From JBLHOS01 sp047623825 (lineage in GTDB: Bacteria > Pseudomonadota > Alphaproteobacteria > Rhodobacterales > Rhodobacteraceae): a stretch of DNA of 64,000 nucleotides. Below are positions 44,885 through 53,545 of this stretch, piece by piece; positions within the stretch are counted from its first letter, which is position 1, and every line of letters begins with the position of its first letter. Under the pieces are notes generated by a model that did not search any database, was not told where the DNA came from, and saw nothing but the letters and a program-made list of their open reading frames with translations. The position numbers and the translations under genes are program-made. The stretch is from positions 1 through 64,000 of the forward strand of contig JBLHOS010000004.1 in NCBI GenBank assembly GCA_047623825.1, in the 5' to 3' direction.

Positions 44885-45813
44885 GCATCGCCGTCCTTGT
44901 GCCGACCGGTCCGGCCAAAGTCCGGCGCATCAGTATCCTGACCGGCCTCAACAATACTGCGTCGAATGGCACGTGTCCGGGTGAAGTAGGCGTGCAAATG
45001 TTCACCATCACCTTTGCGAATAGCCCGTTGCAGGGCAAACAGCTCTTCGGTGAAGCGACCCAAAATTTCCAGTGTGGCGTCCTTGTTGGACAAAAACACA
45101 TCGCGCCACATCGTAGGATCGCTGGCCGCGATCCGGGTAAAGTCGCGAAATCCGGCAGCCGAGTATTTGATAACTTCGCTATCGGTGACGCGGCGCAGAT
45201 CGTCTGCGACCCCAACCATCGTGTAGGCAATCAGATGCGGCGCATGGGAGGTGACAGCCAACACCAGATCATGGTGATCGGGATCCATTTCCTCAACAAT
45301 GGCGCCGCACCCTTCCCAAAGGGCGCGCAGCCGCGCAATTGCGTCGCGATCGACATCTGGCAAAGGCGTCAGCAGGCAATACCGATTGTCAAAAAGTTCG
45401 GCAAATCCTGACTTCGGCCCAGAATGCTCAGTCCCAGCAAGGGGGTGGCCCGGAATAAAATGAACGTTATCCGGCAGATGCGGGTCAACCTCAGCGATAA
45501 TATCGCGTTTGACGGAACCGACATCGGTCACAGTCGCACCCGGCGCCAGATAGGGCGCAATTTCTTGGGCGACCGCACCCATCACGCCGACAGGAACACA
45601 CAGAACCACCAAATCGGCCCCGGCGACAGCCTCCGCCGGAGTCTCAAACACCTGATCCACCAGACCAATATCGCGGGCAATCGCGCGCGTCTCAGCTGAC
45701 CGGGCAGATCCTATGATGGTTCCGGCCAATCCGCCGCGACGCATCGCATGCGACATGGAAGACGCAATTAACCCAAGCCCGATCAGTGCTACGCGGTCAT
45801 AAATAATACTCAT
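44881..45813 (-). CDS. tyrA: Prephenate/arogenate dehydrogenase
   Basis: A 310-residue NAD(P)-dependent enzyme of the tyrosine pathway. The nucleotide fold starts VALIGLGLIASSMSHAMRRG (about residues 8-27). Active-site parts are HFIPGHPLAGTEHSGPKSGF (about 117-136), EEMDPDHHDLVLAVTSHAPH and FRDFTRIAASDPTMWRDVFL. It overlaps hisC upstream and the extensin-like gene downstream by ATGA junctions. A cyclohexadienyl specificity is likely but not shown. Confidence 0.93.
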   Translation of the reverse strand: MSIIYDRVALIGLGLIASSMSHAMRRGGLAGTIIGSARSAETRAIARDIGLVDQVFETPAEAVAGADLVVLCVPVGVMGAVAQEIAPYLAPGATVTDVGSVKRDIIAEVDPHLPDNVHFIPGHPLAGTEHSGPKSGFAELFDNRYCLLTPLPDVDRDAIARLRALWEGCGAIVEEMDPDHHDLVLAVTSHAPHLIAYTMVGVADDLRRVTDSEVIKYSAAGFRDFTRIAASDPTMWRDVFLSNKDATLEILGRFTEELFALQRAIRKGDGEHLHAYFTRTRAIRRSIVEAGQDTDAPDFGRTGRHKDGDA

Positions 45814-46895
45814 TGAGTGGCTCTGAATTGTGCGAGCGTATCCAGAACACGCGTTACGTCATCAGGCCTGCCGACGGTGATGCGTAACCCGTTGGCAAAG
45901 CCATAGCCTTTGACGATACGCACGATAATCCCGTGCGATTTCAGATAGGCGTCAGCGGCCAGCGCCTCTGCCTCATTGGCAAAGCGGACCAAAACGAAAT
46001 TAGTATGGCTGGGATCTGATGGCAGGCCAAGCTGCCCCAACCCTCCAGCCAAGCGCGCACGCTGATCAGCATTCACTTTGCGATATGTCTCAACAAATTC
46101 TTGGTCATTAACCGCAGCAGTCGCACCGGCCAACGCGATGTTAGACAAGTTAAACGGACCCCGAATTCGGTTCAGCACGTCGATCACAGCTTGAGGAGCG
46201 TACCCCCAACCGACGCGCAGCCCACCAAGCCCATAGATTTTAGAGAAGGTCCGCGTCATCACAACGTTTTGCCGGTTACCAACCAACGACGCACCGCCGT
46301 CGTATCCTTCAGAAAATTCGGCATATGCACCGTCCAGAACCAGCAAGCATGTCGCGGGAACGCCATCCGCAAGGCGGACCAATTCATCCGGTTCCAGCAT
46401 GGTACCCGTCGGGTTGCCCGGATTGGCCAAATAGACCAACCGCGTTGCAGGCGTGATCCGCGACAAGATCGCATCGACATCAACACGGCGATCGGACTCA
46501 GGTGCGACAACGGGCGTGGCCCCAGCCGATAGGGCAAAAACCCGGTATAGTGAAAATCCGTGTTCCGTGTACAAAACCTCATCGCCCGGACCAGCATAGG
46601 CCTGCGCCAGCATGCTCAGCACCTCATCGGACCCAACACCGCAGATGATCTGATCCATATTCAGGCCATAAACATCAGCAATTGCTTGACGTAACGGCGC
46701 ATGATCCGTCGTGGGATAAAGATGCATCTGCGCCACGATATCCTGCACGGCCTGAACGGCATGCGGGCTGGGGCCAAACGGGTTCTCGTTTGAACTTAGC
46801 TTGAGTGGATTTTCAACACCCACAATCTGGCTGATCCCACCACGATAAAGCGCGATGTCCATGATCCCGGGTTGCGGGCTGATTTGAGTGGTCAT
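45810..46895 (-). CDS. hisC: Histidinol-phosphate aminotransferase
   Basis: A PLP enzyme of 361 residues. Motifs: SSNENPFGPSPHA (about 34-46), LANPGNPTGTML, and the PLP lysine in MTRTFSKIYGLGGLRVGWGY. It is beside tyrA, and HisC-like enzymes in such pairs can also transaminate prephenate or phenylpyruvate, so the role may be in aromatic as well as His synthesis. First gene of hisC-tyrA-extensin. Confidence 0.92.
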   Translation of the reverse strand: MTTQISPQPGIMDIALYRGGISQIVGVENPLKLSSNENPFGPSPHAVQAVQDIVAQMHLYPTTDHAPLRQAIADVYGLNMDQIICGVGSDEVLSMLAQAYAGPGDEVLYTEHGFSLYRVFALSAGATPVVAPESDRRVDVDAILSRITPATRLVYLANPGNPTGTMLEPDELVRLADGVPATCLLVLDGAYAEFSEGYDGGASLVGNRQNVVMTRTFSKIYGLGGLRVGWGYAPQAVIDVLNRIRGPFNLSNIALAGATAAVNDQEFVETYRKVNADQRARLAGGLGQLGLPSDPSHTNFVLVRFANEAEALAADAYLKSHGIIVRIVKGYGFANGLRITVGRPDDVTRVLDTLAQFRATQ

Positions 46896-46960
46896 AGCGA
46901 ATGCCCCGGTAATAATTGTTAAAGCGTTCTAGCCAAGCTGGCCCGGCATTGGAACCGCAA

Positions 46961-49153
46961 TCAATAGAAGCTTTGCGGATCGATATCGACCGACACGCGT
47001 GTGTTTGCAGGTTGTTTGATCAAAGCCAGCCATTTTGCCAAACCTGACTGAAGTGCCACACCTTTGGGTGCCTTGATCAAAAGCCGCACACGATGCCGGC
47101 CACGGATCCGCGCAATTGGCGCCGGTGCAGGGCCAAATACCTGCGCGCCCATAGCCCGCAGCGGCCCATCAGCGCGCGCCAGTGCCGTGCCCAGATCAAA
47201 GGCGGTCGCGGCATCAGGGGAACTGATGATAATCCCGGCCATCCGCCCATATGGCGGCATCCCAGCGTGTCGCCGCTCATCGGCTTCAGCTGTCCAAAAC
47301 CCGTCTTCATCCCCCGACAGGATCGCGCGGATTACCGGATGTTCAGGCTGAAATGTTTGCAACAGGGCCGTGCCGGGTTTGTCCGCACGCCCCGCACGCC
47401 CCGCGACCTGACGCATCAGCTGAAACGTCCTTTCAGCCGCGCGCAAGTCAGAGCCTTGCAAACCAAGATCGGCGTCGATCACCCCAACCAGCGTCAGATT
47501 TGGAAAATTATGCCCTTTGGCCACCAATTGCGTGCCAATGATCAGATCGGTGTCACCGTTGGCGATCTCCTCAATCAGGGCTTTCAGCGCCCGAGCTGAG
47601 CCAAACAAATCAGACGACAGAACCGCCATCTTAGCGTTGGGAAACAGCAAAGCCGCCTCCTCGGCCAGACGCTCAACTCCAGGGCCGACGGCCGCCATTT
47701 TGCCCTCAACAGCACAAGACGGACAGGCCAGCGGCATCGGTTTGGTCTCTCCACATTGGTGGCACATCAGGCGCTTTTGGAACCGATGCTCCACCATGCG
47801 CGCATCGCAATTATCACAGCCGATCTGGTGGCCACAGGCCCGGCAAATCGTCACCGGGGCATAGCCGCGCCGATTTAAAAACAACATCGACTGCTCACCG
47901 GCCTCTAGGCGCGCACTCACCGCACGTTGCAATGTCGGCGATACCCAGGAACTGCCCGGCAGATCCTCAACTCGCATATCAATCGCGCGCATATCCGGCA
48001 TTTTCGCCGCCCCGAACCGTGCTGTCAGATCCAGACGCGCGTATTTGCCAGCCTCAACGTTTGCCCAACTTTCCAACGAGGGCGTGGCAGAGGCTAAAAC
48101 CACCTGCGCCGAATTCAGCGAGGCCCGTAAAACTGCCATATCGCGCGCGTTATACAGCACGCCATCCTCCTGCTTGTAGGAGGTGTCGTGCTCCTCATCG
48201 ACCACGATCAATCCCAGATCGCGAAACGGCAGGAACAGGGCTGAACGGGCGCCAACAACCAATTGCGCGCCACCCTCCCCCAGCATCCGCCAACAACGGC
48301 GCCGCTCTGTCATCGTCACGCCAGAGTGCCATTCCGCAGGTTTCGCGCCAAAACGCACCTGAACCCGGGTCAAAAACTCAGCTGTTAGGGCAATCTCAGG
48401 CAGTAGGACCAGCGCTTGGCGTCCGGCGGTCAAACAGGCCGCGACCGCCTCCAGATAAACCTCTGTCTTGCCTGAGCCAGTCACGCCCTTCAGCAGGGTT
48501 GTGCCGTAGGTCTGACTTTGAATGGCCTGTCGCAGGATCTTGGCCGATAAGGTTTGATCTTCGGTTAGCTTTTTGCTGGGCAGATCAGGATCCAGCGGCA
48601 GAAAAGGCGTGTCGCGCGGGGTATCGACCTCGTCAACGGCACCCTGACTGACCAATCCTTTGATCACGCTTGGGGTCACGCCCGCCATCTCGGCCACTTC
48701 TTTCAGCGTGAAAGACAAGCCGCCGTATTCTTCGAGGACCGCCAGCACACGGGTTCGCGCATCGGTCATCCGGTCGGGCATGGACGTACCCAACCTATAG
48801 ACCTTGCGCATCGAGGGCGGATCGCTCAATCCCGGTGCGCGGGTCGCAAGGCGCAACATGGCAGGCATCGGCGTCAGCGTATAAGCACCGGCTTTCTCCA
48901 GAAATTTGCGCATTTCGCTGCGCATTGGGGCAACATCCAGAACCCGGTTGACTGCACGGACCTTGGCAAGGTCCCAGTCCCCACGACCGGGCCCCCAAAT
49001 CACGCCGATCACTTTACGCGGACCCAACGGAACTTCAACAAAAGCACCCAGCCACGCACCACCCTCGGGCGCTTTGTAGTCAAGCACCCGATCCAATGGT
49101 TCCGTGGTCAGCACGCCGACCAGGGTCTCTTCTGCAAAATACTCTTGGTTCAT
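46961..49153 (-). CDS. priA: Primosomal protein N' (PriA helicase)
   Basis: A 730-residue replication-restart helicase. The helicase core has Walker A KGVTGSGKTEVYL (about 218-230), DEEHD (Walker B box), FLNRRGYAPVTICRACGH, then two Zn-binding modules (CRACGHQIGCDNC; MCHQCGETKPMPLACPSC). The usual N-terminal DNA-binding domain precedes. Length is normal. Divergent from fsa. Confidence 0.97.
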   Translation of the reverse strand: MNQEYFAEETLVGVLTTEPLDRVLDYKAPEGGAWLGAFVEVPLGPRKVIGVIWGPGRGDWDLAKVRAVNRVLDVAPMRSEMRKFLEKAGAYTLTPMPAMLRLATRAPGLSDPPSMRKVYRLGTSMPDRMTDARTRVLAVLEEYGGLSFTLKEVAEMAGVTPSVIKGLVSQGAVDEVDTPRDTPFLPLDPDLPSKKLTEDQTLSAKILRQAIQSQTYGTTLLKGVTGSGKTEVYLEAVAACLTAGRQALVLLPEIALTAEFLTRVQVRFGAKPAEWHSGVTMTERRRCWRMLGEGGAQLVVGARSALFLPFRDLGLIVVDEEHDTSYKQEDGVLYNARDMAVLRASLNSAQVVLASATPSLESWANVEAGKYARLDLTARFGAAKMPDMRAIDMRVEDLPGSSWVSPTLQRAVSARLEAGEQSMLFLNRRGYAPVTICRACGHQIGCDNCDARMVEHRFQKRLMCHQCGETKPMPLACPSCAVEGKMAAVGPGVERLAEEAALLFPNAKMAVLSSDLFGSARALKALIEEIANGDTDLIIGTQLVAKGHNFPNLTLVGVIDADLGLQGSDLRAAERTFQLMRQVAGRAGRADKPGTALLQTFQPEHPVIRAILSGDEDGFWTAEADERRHAGMPPYGRMAGIIISSPDAATAFDLGTALARADGPLRAMGAQVFGPAPAPIARIRGRHRVRLLIKAPKGVALQSGLAKWLALIKQPANTRVSVDIDPQSFY

Positions 49154-49228
49154 CTCTTTTCGTACAGCGCCCTATCCGGTAGAAGACCGTTAAATACCAC
49201 TAGCTGCCAGTCAAAAGGAACCGATCAA

Positions 49229-49882
49229 ATGAAATTCTTCGTAGATACCGCAGATATTGATGCCATCGCAGAACTCAATGACCTTGGGATGGTCGATGGT
49301 GTCACAACCAACCCCTCGTTGATCTTAAAATCCGGCCGCAACATTCTGGAAGTCACCAAAGAGATCTGTGATCTGGTTGATGGCCCAGTCTCTGCCGAAG
49401 TGGTCGCCACCGACGCCGAGACCATGATCGCCGAAGGCCGCAAGCTGGCCAAGATTGCCGATAATATCACCGTCAAAGTTCCGCTGACATGGGACGGCCT
49501 AAAGGCATGTAAAGTGCTATCGTCCGAAGGCAAGATGGTCAACGTGACGCTGTGTTTCTCGGCCAATCAGGCCCTGATCGCAGCCAAAGCAGGTGCGACG
49601 TTCATCTCTCCGTTCATCGGGCGACTGGATGACATCAACATCGACGGCATGGAATTGATCTCAGAAATTCGGATGATCTACGACAACTACGGTTATGAGA
49701 CACAAATTCTGGCCGCCTCAATACGCAGTGCGAACCACATGAAAGAGGCCGCTCTGATCGGCGCAGATGTGGCAACTGCGCCACCAAATGTAATCAAGGC
49801 GATGGCCAACCACATTCTGACCGACAAGGGTCTTGAAACGTTCCTGAAAGATTGGGAAAAAACAGGGCAGAAAATCCTGTAA
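49229..49882 (+). CDS. fsa: Fructose-6-phosphate aldolase/transaldolase-like
   Basis: A 217-residue TalC-type aldolase. Motifs: MKFFVDTADIDAIAELNDLG, GVTTNPSLILKSGRN, the Schiff-base lysine in ITVKVPLTWDG, FISPFIGRLDD and LAASIRSANHMKEA. The family covers fructose-6-phosphate aldolase and short transaldolases, so function is one or the other. ATG at 49229 has AAAAGGAA before it; the longer frame overlaps the divergent priA start. Confidence 0.92.
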   Translation: MKFFVDTADIDAIAELNDLGMVDGVTTNPSLILKSGRNILEVTKEICDLVDGPVSAEVVATDAETMIAEGRKLAKIADNITVKVPLTWDGLKACKVLSSEGKMVNVTLCFSANQALIAAKAGATFISPFIGRLDDINIDGMELISEIRMIYDNYGYETQILAASIRSANHMKEAALIGADVATAPPNVIKAMANHILTDKGLETFLKDWEKTGQKIL

Positions 49883-49893
49883 AATTGGTGTAG

Positions 49894-49927
49894 GGTCTCT
49901 GTCAGATAATAAAAAAAGGCAGAGACC
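49894..49927 (+). repeat. 8-base inverted repeat before the DUF484 gene
   Basis: GGTCTCTG (49894-49901) and CAGAGACC (49920-49927) are perfect inverted copies with an 18-base AT-rich spacer that contains AAAAAAAGG. The second arm ends five bases before the ATG at 49932. A hairpin here would sit over the translation start of the DUF484 gene. Confidence 0.4.
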
Positions 49928-49931
49928 AAAT

Positions 49932-50645
49932 ATGGGCACGAGGGCAGAGGCGTTGACTGACTGGCGCGAACGGGTGCTTAGCGACCCGGAACTAATATTA
50001 GAAGACCGCGATCTGATGCGTGCGTTGATCGCTGCGAATGACCGCCAGATGGGCGGAAACATCGTGGACATGCGCGGCATCGCCATGGAGCGTTTGGAAA
50101 ATCGGCTGGACCGGTTGGAAGACACTCATCGTAGCGTGATTGCAGCCGCATATGAGAATTTGGCCGGGACCAATCAGGTCCACCGCGCGATCCTGAAAAT
50201 ATTGGATCACATGGAGTTTGAGCCTTTTCTCAAGTCCTTAGGCACCGACGTTGCAGGGATCTTGCGGGTTGATCGCGTCCGTCTGGTCTTGGAAAGCCCA
50301 GAGGCCACCGCAAGCAGCGCCCCCAAGGTTCAAAAGTTGGAAGATGTCCTGACAATCGTCCCCAAAGGTTTTGTTGTCGAGTATCTGTCTAATGGGCGCG
50401 ATGTGCCGCAACGCCAAGTAACCTTGCGTCAGGTCAGTGAAAGCTCGGACAAAGTCTACGGTGAAGATGGCTCTTGGATCAAATCCGAGGCGTTGTTGCG
50501 TCTGGACCTCGGCGAGGGTCGTCTCCCCGGCCTATTGGTGATGGGATCCGAAGATCCTCACCAATTCCGCGCCAGCCAAGGAACCGATTTGCTGACCTTC
50601 TTTACAAACGCATTCGAACGCCTGATGCGGCGATACTTGGACTGA
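49932..50645 (+). CDS. DUF484 family protein
   Basis: A 237-residue GAF-like protein of the DUF484 family, found next to xerC in many proteobacteria. The N-terminal helical region (about 1-85) is followed by a GAF-like fold (about 90-235) with LVMGSEDPHQFRASQGTDLL near the end. The function is unknown. It precedes xerC by about ten bases. Confidence 0.88.
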   Translation: MGTRAEALTDWRERVLSDPELILEDRDLMRALIAANDRQMGGNIVDMRGIAMERLENRLDRLEDTHRSVIAAAYENLAGTNQVHRAILKILDHMEFEPFLKSLGTDVAGILRVDRVRLVLESPEATASSAPKVQKLEDVLTIVPKGFVVEYLSNGRDVPQRQVTLRQVSESSDKVYGEDGSWIKSEALLRLDLGEGRLPGLLVMGSEDPHQFRASQGTDLLTFFTNAFERLMRRYLD

Positions 50646-50655
50646 GGGCGTGGCC

Positions 50656-51579
50656 ATGAGCCTGGCAATTACCCCCGCAGCACGGGATTTGATGTCAGAC
50701 TGGTTGTCGCATGTCGGTGCGTTGAACGGGGCGGCCGATGCGACAGTGTCGGCTTATTCCCAAGATCTGCAAAGTTTTCTGGCCTTTCAGTCCACCCATC
50801 ATGGTGAGGGGCTGGGGTTGGCCCCACTCAAAACCTTAAAAACCAATGACATCCGCGCCTGGATGGCATCGCAACGCAGCCGCGATGTGGGTGCGCGTTC
50901 CCTTGCCCGGCGATTGTCTGCGGTCAAGAGTTTCTATCGCTGGTGGGCTGAGCGTGACGGGTTTGACCCAACGCCAGTCCTAGCAACTAGATCCCCAAAA
51001 TATCTACGCCCCCTGCCCCGCCCATTGGCGCCATCAGCAGCCAAGGCAATGTTGCAAACCGTCGGCCAGCAAGATGAACGCGCGTGGATCAATGCACGGG
51101 ATCTGGCAGTAGTTACCTTGCTTTATGGATGCGGTTTGCGGATTTCCGAGGCAATGTCGCTGACCGGCGCGATCCTGCCTTTGGGCGACGCGCTGCGGAT
51201 CATGGGCAAAGGCCGCAAGGAACGCGATGTGCCGGTGTTGCCAGTGGTACAATCTGCCGTCGCCGAATATGTCCAGCTTTGCCCGTATGATCTGACCACT
51301 GATGCCCCATTGTTTCGCGGCGTTCGCGGTGGGGCCCTGAACGCCCGCCTAATAGCCAAAACTATTGAGCAGTCCCGCATGCAATTGGGATTGCCTGCAA
51401 CAGCAACTCCGCACGCGATGCGCCACAGCTTTGCGACTCACCTTCTGGAGGCAGGCGGAGATTTGCGCTCTATTCAGGAATTGCTGGGACACGCCTCTCT
51501 TTCCAGCACTCAGGCCTATACCGCGATCGATACGGCCCATCTGTTGGAGGTTTACAACAGGACCCACCCAAAGGCTTGA
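50656..51579 (+). CDS. xerC: Tyrosine recombinase XerC
   Basis: Site-specific recombinase (with XerD at dif) that resolves chromosome dimers. The 307-residue protein has a core-binding N-terminal domain (about 1-95) and the catalytic domain with YGCGLRISEAM (Arg), GKGRKERDVP (Lys), PHAMRHSFATHLLEAGGDL (His, Arg), LLGHASL (His) and the nucleophile Tyr in SSTQAYT. The ATG at 50656 is preferred to the GTG two codons earlier. Coupling with DUF484 supports XerC over XerD. Confidence 0.94.
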   Translation: MSLAITPAARDLMSDWLSHVGALNGAADATVSAYSQDLQSFLAFQSTHHGEGLGLAPLKTLKTNDIRAWMASQRSRDVGARSLARRLSAVKSFYRWWAERDGFDPTPVLATRSPKYLRPLPRPLAPSAAKAMLQTVGQQDERAWINARDLAVVTLLYGCGLRISEAMSLTGAILPLGDALRIMGKGRKERDVPVLPVVQSAVAEYVQLCPYDLTTDAPLFRGVRGGALNARLIAKTIEQSRMQLGLPATATPHAMRHSFATHLLEAGGDLRSIQELLGHASLSSTQAYTAIDTAHLLEVYNRTHPKA

Positions 51580-51619
51580 TGCGCTTGCATGGGAGCAGCA
51601 CTTGCGCCATTACGCTTCA

Positions 51620-52315
51620 ATGACAGCCCATATCAAAGCCCTACTCGTTCACCTGTTCACCGCAACAGGTGCCCTATTCGCTATGCTCGCGATGCTTTCG
51701 GCCGTTGAGGAGAATTGGCCGCTGATGTTTTTGTGGCTGGTCGTGGCCTTTGTCGTTGATGGGATCGATGGGCCGCTTGCGCGCCGCTATCAGGTAAAGG
51801 TCAACGCACCAGAATTCGACGGCGTACTTTTGGACCTGATCATTGATTATCTGACTTATGTTTTCATTCCAGCATACGCTCTGTTCAAATCCGGTCTGCT
51901 ACCAGGTTGGACAGGCTGGTTCGCAATCTTTGTGATCACCTTCGCCAGCGTGGTTTATTTTGCCGACACACGCATGAAAACAAAAGACAATTCCTTTGCC
52001 GGGTTTCCGGGCTGCTGGAATATGGTTGTGTTGGTCCTGTTCGCGTTAACCCCGAACTTCTGGGTTATCGTCGGCTTGGTCGCCCTCTTTGCTGTAGCGA
52101 TGTTTGCACCGCTAAAATTCGTCCATCCGGTCAGAACTATGCGTTGGCGCCCCGTGACATTTCCGATGGCAGTTGCCTGGACCATCTTTGCAGGCTGGTC
52201 GGCTTGGGTCGCGTTTGATCCGGTAAGTTGGGCAATCTGGGGGCTGACTGTGACCTCGATTTACCTTGCGTTCGCAGGGATAGCCCAACAAGTAATCCCG
52301 CAAAAAACTGCTTAA
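51620..52315 (+). CDS. pcs: Phosphatidylcholine synthase
   Basis: A 231-residue membrane CDP-alcohol phosphotransferase that joins CDP-diacylglycerol and choline. The catalytic motif is DGIDGPLARRYQV, then PEFDGVLLDLIIDYLTYVF (about residues 36-71), specific to Pcs-type enzymes. About seven hydrophobic helices follow. ATG at 51620 is chosen; the open frame upstream lies inside xerC and is a shadow. The 3' end overlaps the convergent pilin-like gene by four bases. Confidence 0.93.
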   Translation: MTAHIKALLVHLFTATGALFAMLAMLSAVEENWPLMFLWLVVAFVVDGIDGPLARRYQVKVNAPEFDGVLLDLIIDYLTYVFIPAYALFKSGLLPGWTGWFAIFVITFASVVYFADTRMKTKDNSFAGFPGCWNMVVLVLFALTPNFWVIVGLVALFAVAMFAPLKFVHPVRTMRWRPVTFPMAVAWTIFAGWSAWVAFDPVSWAIWGLTVTSIYLAFAGIAQQVIPQKTA

Positions 52316-52557
52316 TCCTGACCAGAATCTGGGTCGGGAACTGGCGGATTGCGGAATGTATCCCATTGCTCAAAAGTTGTGCGGATCTGAATATTGCTCA
52401 GATGATCAGCGATTTCTTGGGACAGGTTGCCGACACCCTCGCGCACCACCCCCATCACCGCCAAACTCAAGGCAACGGTCGCAGCCGTTAGAACAACCCA
52501 TTCAACGGTCACCGCACCTGATGTGTCTTTGGCAAAGTGTTGAAACGCGTGTTTCAT
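52312..52557 (-). CDS. Flp-type pilin-like small protein
   Basis: An 81-residue protein with a type IVb (Flp) prepilin pattern: basic leader ending DTSG, then AVTVEWVVLTAATVALSLAV, where the Glu at +5 after the Gly would be the processing and assembly residue. Trp replaces the usual Tyr at +6. The hydrophobic helix is followed by an acidic tail. No tad or cpa gene is near, so it is an orphan. Exported pseudopilin-like role is inferred. Confidence 0.65.
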   Translation of the reverse strand: MKHAFQHFAKDTSGAVTVEWVVLTAATVALSLAVMGVVREGVGNLSQEIADHLSNIQIRTTFEQWDTFRNPPVPDPDSGQD

Positions 52558-52628
52558 AGGAACCCCGGCTTGCTACTCAGGCGGGATACACGCGAAATCG
52601 TGCAAGATTATGGCCAAACCCTAAAATA

Positions 52629-52648
52629 GCGGCCGCAACTGCGGCCGC
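52629..52648 (-). terminator. Probable suhB terminator
   Basis: GCGGCCGC-AACT-GCGGCCGC is a perfect 8-base stem with a 4-base loop; on the - strand it is followed by TATTTTAG. It begins about 20 bases past the suhB stop. Confidence 0.65.
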
Positions 52649-52668
52649 CAATTGGGTCGCGCGACGGG

Positions 52669-53463
52669 TTAGTCCCGGTCGCGGATTACTTTGGCAAAGT
52701 TGTCAAACATCTTCTCTGTGGCGACAACCAGATGTCCATCTTCCAAGATCGATTGATCAGCGCGGATCGGCTCTACAATTGCTCCCGCTTCGCGGGCGAT
52801 AATGATGCCTGCGCCGATGTCCCAAGCGTTCAACCCGCGCTCCCAATATCCGTCATAGCGGCCCGCTGCGACATACGCCAAATCAAGGGAGGCAGCGCCC
52901 CACCGGCGCACACCAGCGCATTTCGGCATCAACCGGGCCAGATCCTGCAACGTTGCGGGTAGATATTTTCCAACACCAAATGGCACACCTGTAGCAAAGA
53001 CACAGTCACTCATCTTGCTACGGCCAGAGACCCGCAGGCGTTGGCTGTCGTTCAACCACGCACCTGCACCTTTTTCGGCGTAGAACATCTCATCCTTGGC
53101 AGCATCAAAAACGACGCCAGCGACAATCTCGCCCTTATGCTCAAGTGCGATAGAGACCGCCCAATGTGGCATGCCATGTAGAAAGTTGGTGGTGCCATCA
53201 AGCGGGTCAACGATCCAGCGACGTGTCGGGTCAGTGCCCGGCGTCTCGCCGCTTTCCTCACCCAGCCAGCCATATGTCGGGCGCGCTTCTGTCAACGCCT
53301 CACGAATGATTTTCTCGGCTGAGATATCGGCCTTCGATACAAAATCACCCGGGCCTTTGGTGCCCACCTGAAGGTTCTCGACCTCGCGGAAGTCCTTAAC
53401 AAGGCTGCGCCCAGCAAGCCGCGCCGTCTTGATCATCACGTTTAGATTAGCGCTGCCCTGCAT
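52669..53463 (-). CDS. suhB: Inositol monophosphatase family protein
   Basis: A 264-residue Mg-dependent phosphatase with GEESGETPG, the metal motif VDPLDGTTNFLHG (about 85-97) and the C-terminal WDIGAGIIIAREAGA. In E. coli SuhB acts on inositol 1-phosphate and as an antitermination factor; here the same fold is sure, the exact role is not. ATG at 53463 follows AAGGGACCAAAG and is preferred to the longer frame. Confidence 0.92.
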   Translation of the reverse strand: MQGSANLNVMIKTARLAGRSLVKDFREVENLQVGTKGPGDFVSKADISAEKIIREALTEARPTYGWLGEESGETPGTDPTRRWIVDPLDGTTNFLHGMPHWAVSIALEHKGEIVAGVVFDAAKDEMFYAEKGAGAWLNDSQRLRVSGRSKMSDCVFATGVPFGVGKYLPATLQDLARLMPKCAGVRRWGAASLDLAYVAAGRYDGYWERGLNAWDIGAGIIIAREAGAIVEPIRADQSILEDGHLVVATEKMFDNFAKVIRDRD

Positions 53464-53545
53464 CTTTGGTCCCTTGCGTTTAAGCCAGCGCGTATAGGCC
53501 AGCCCACGCATGAAGCCAAGGATGAAGTGGGCTGCAATTCAGCTC

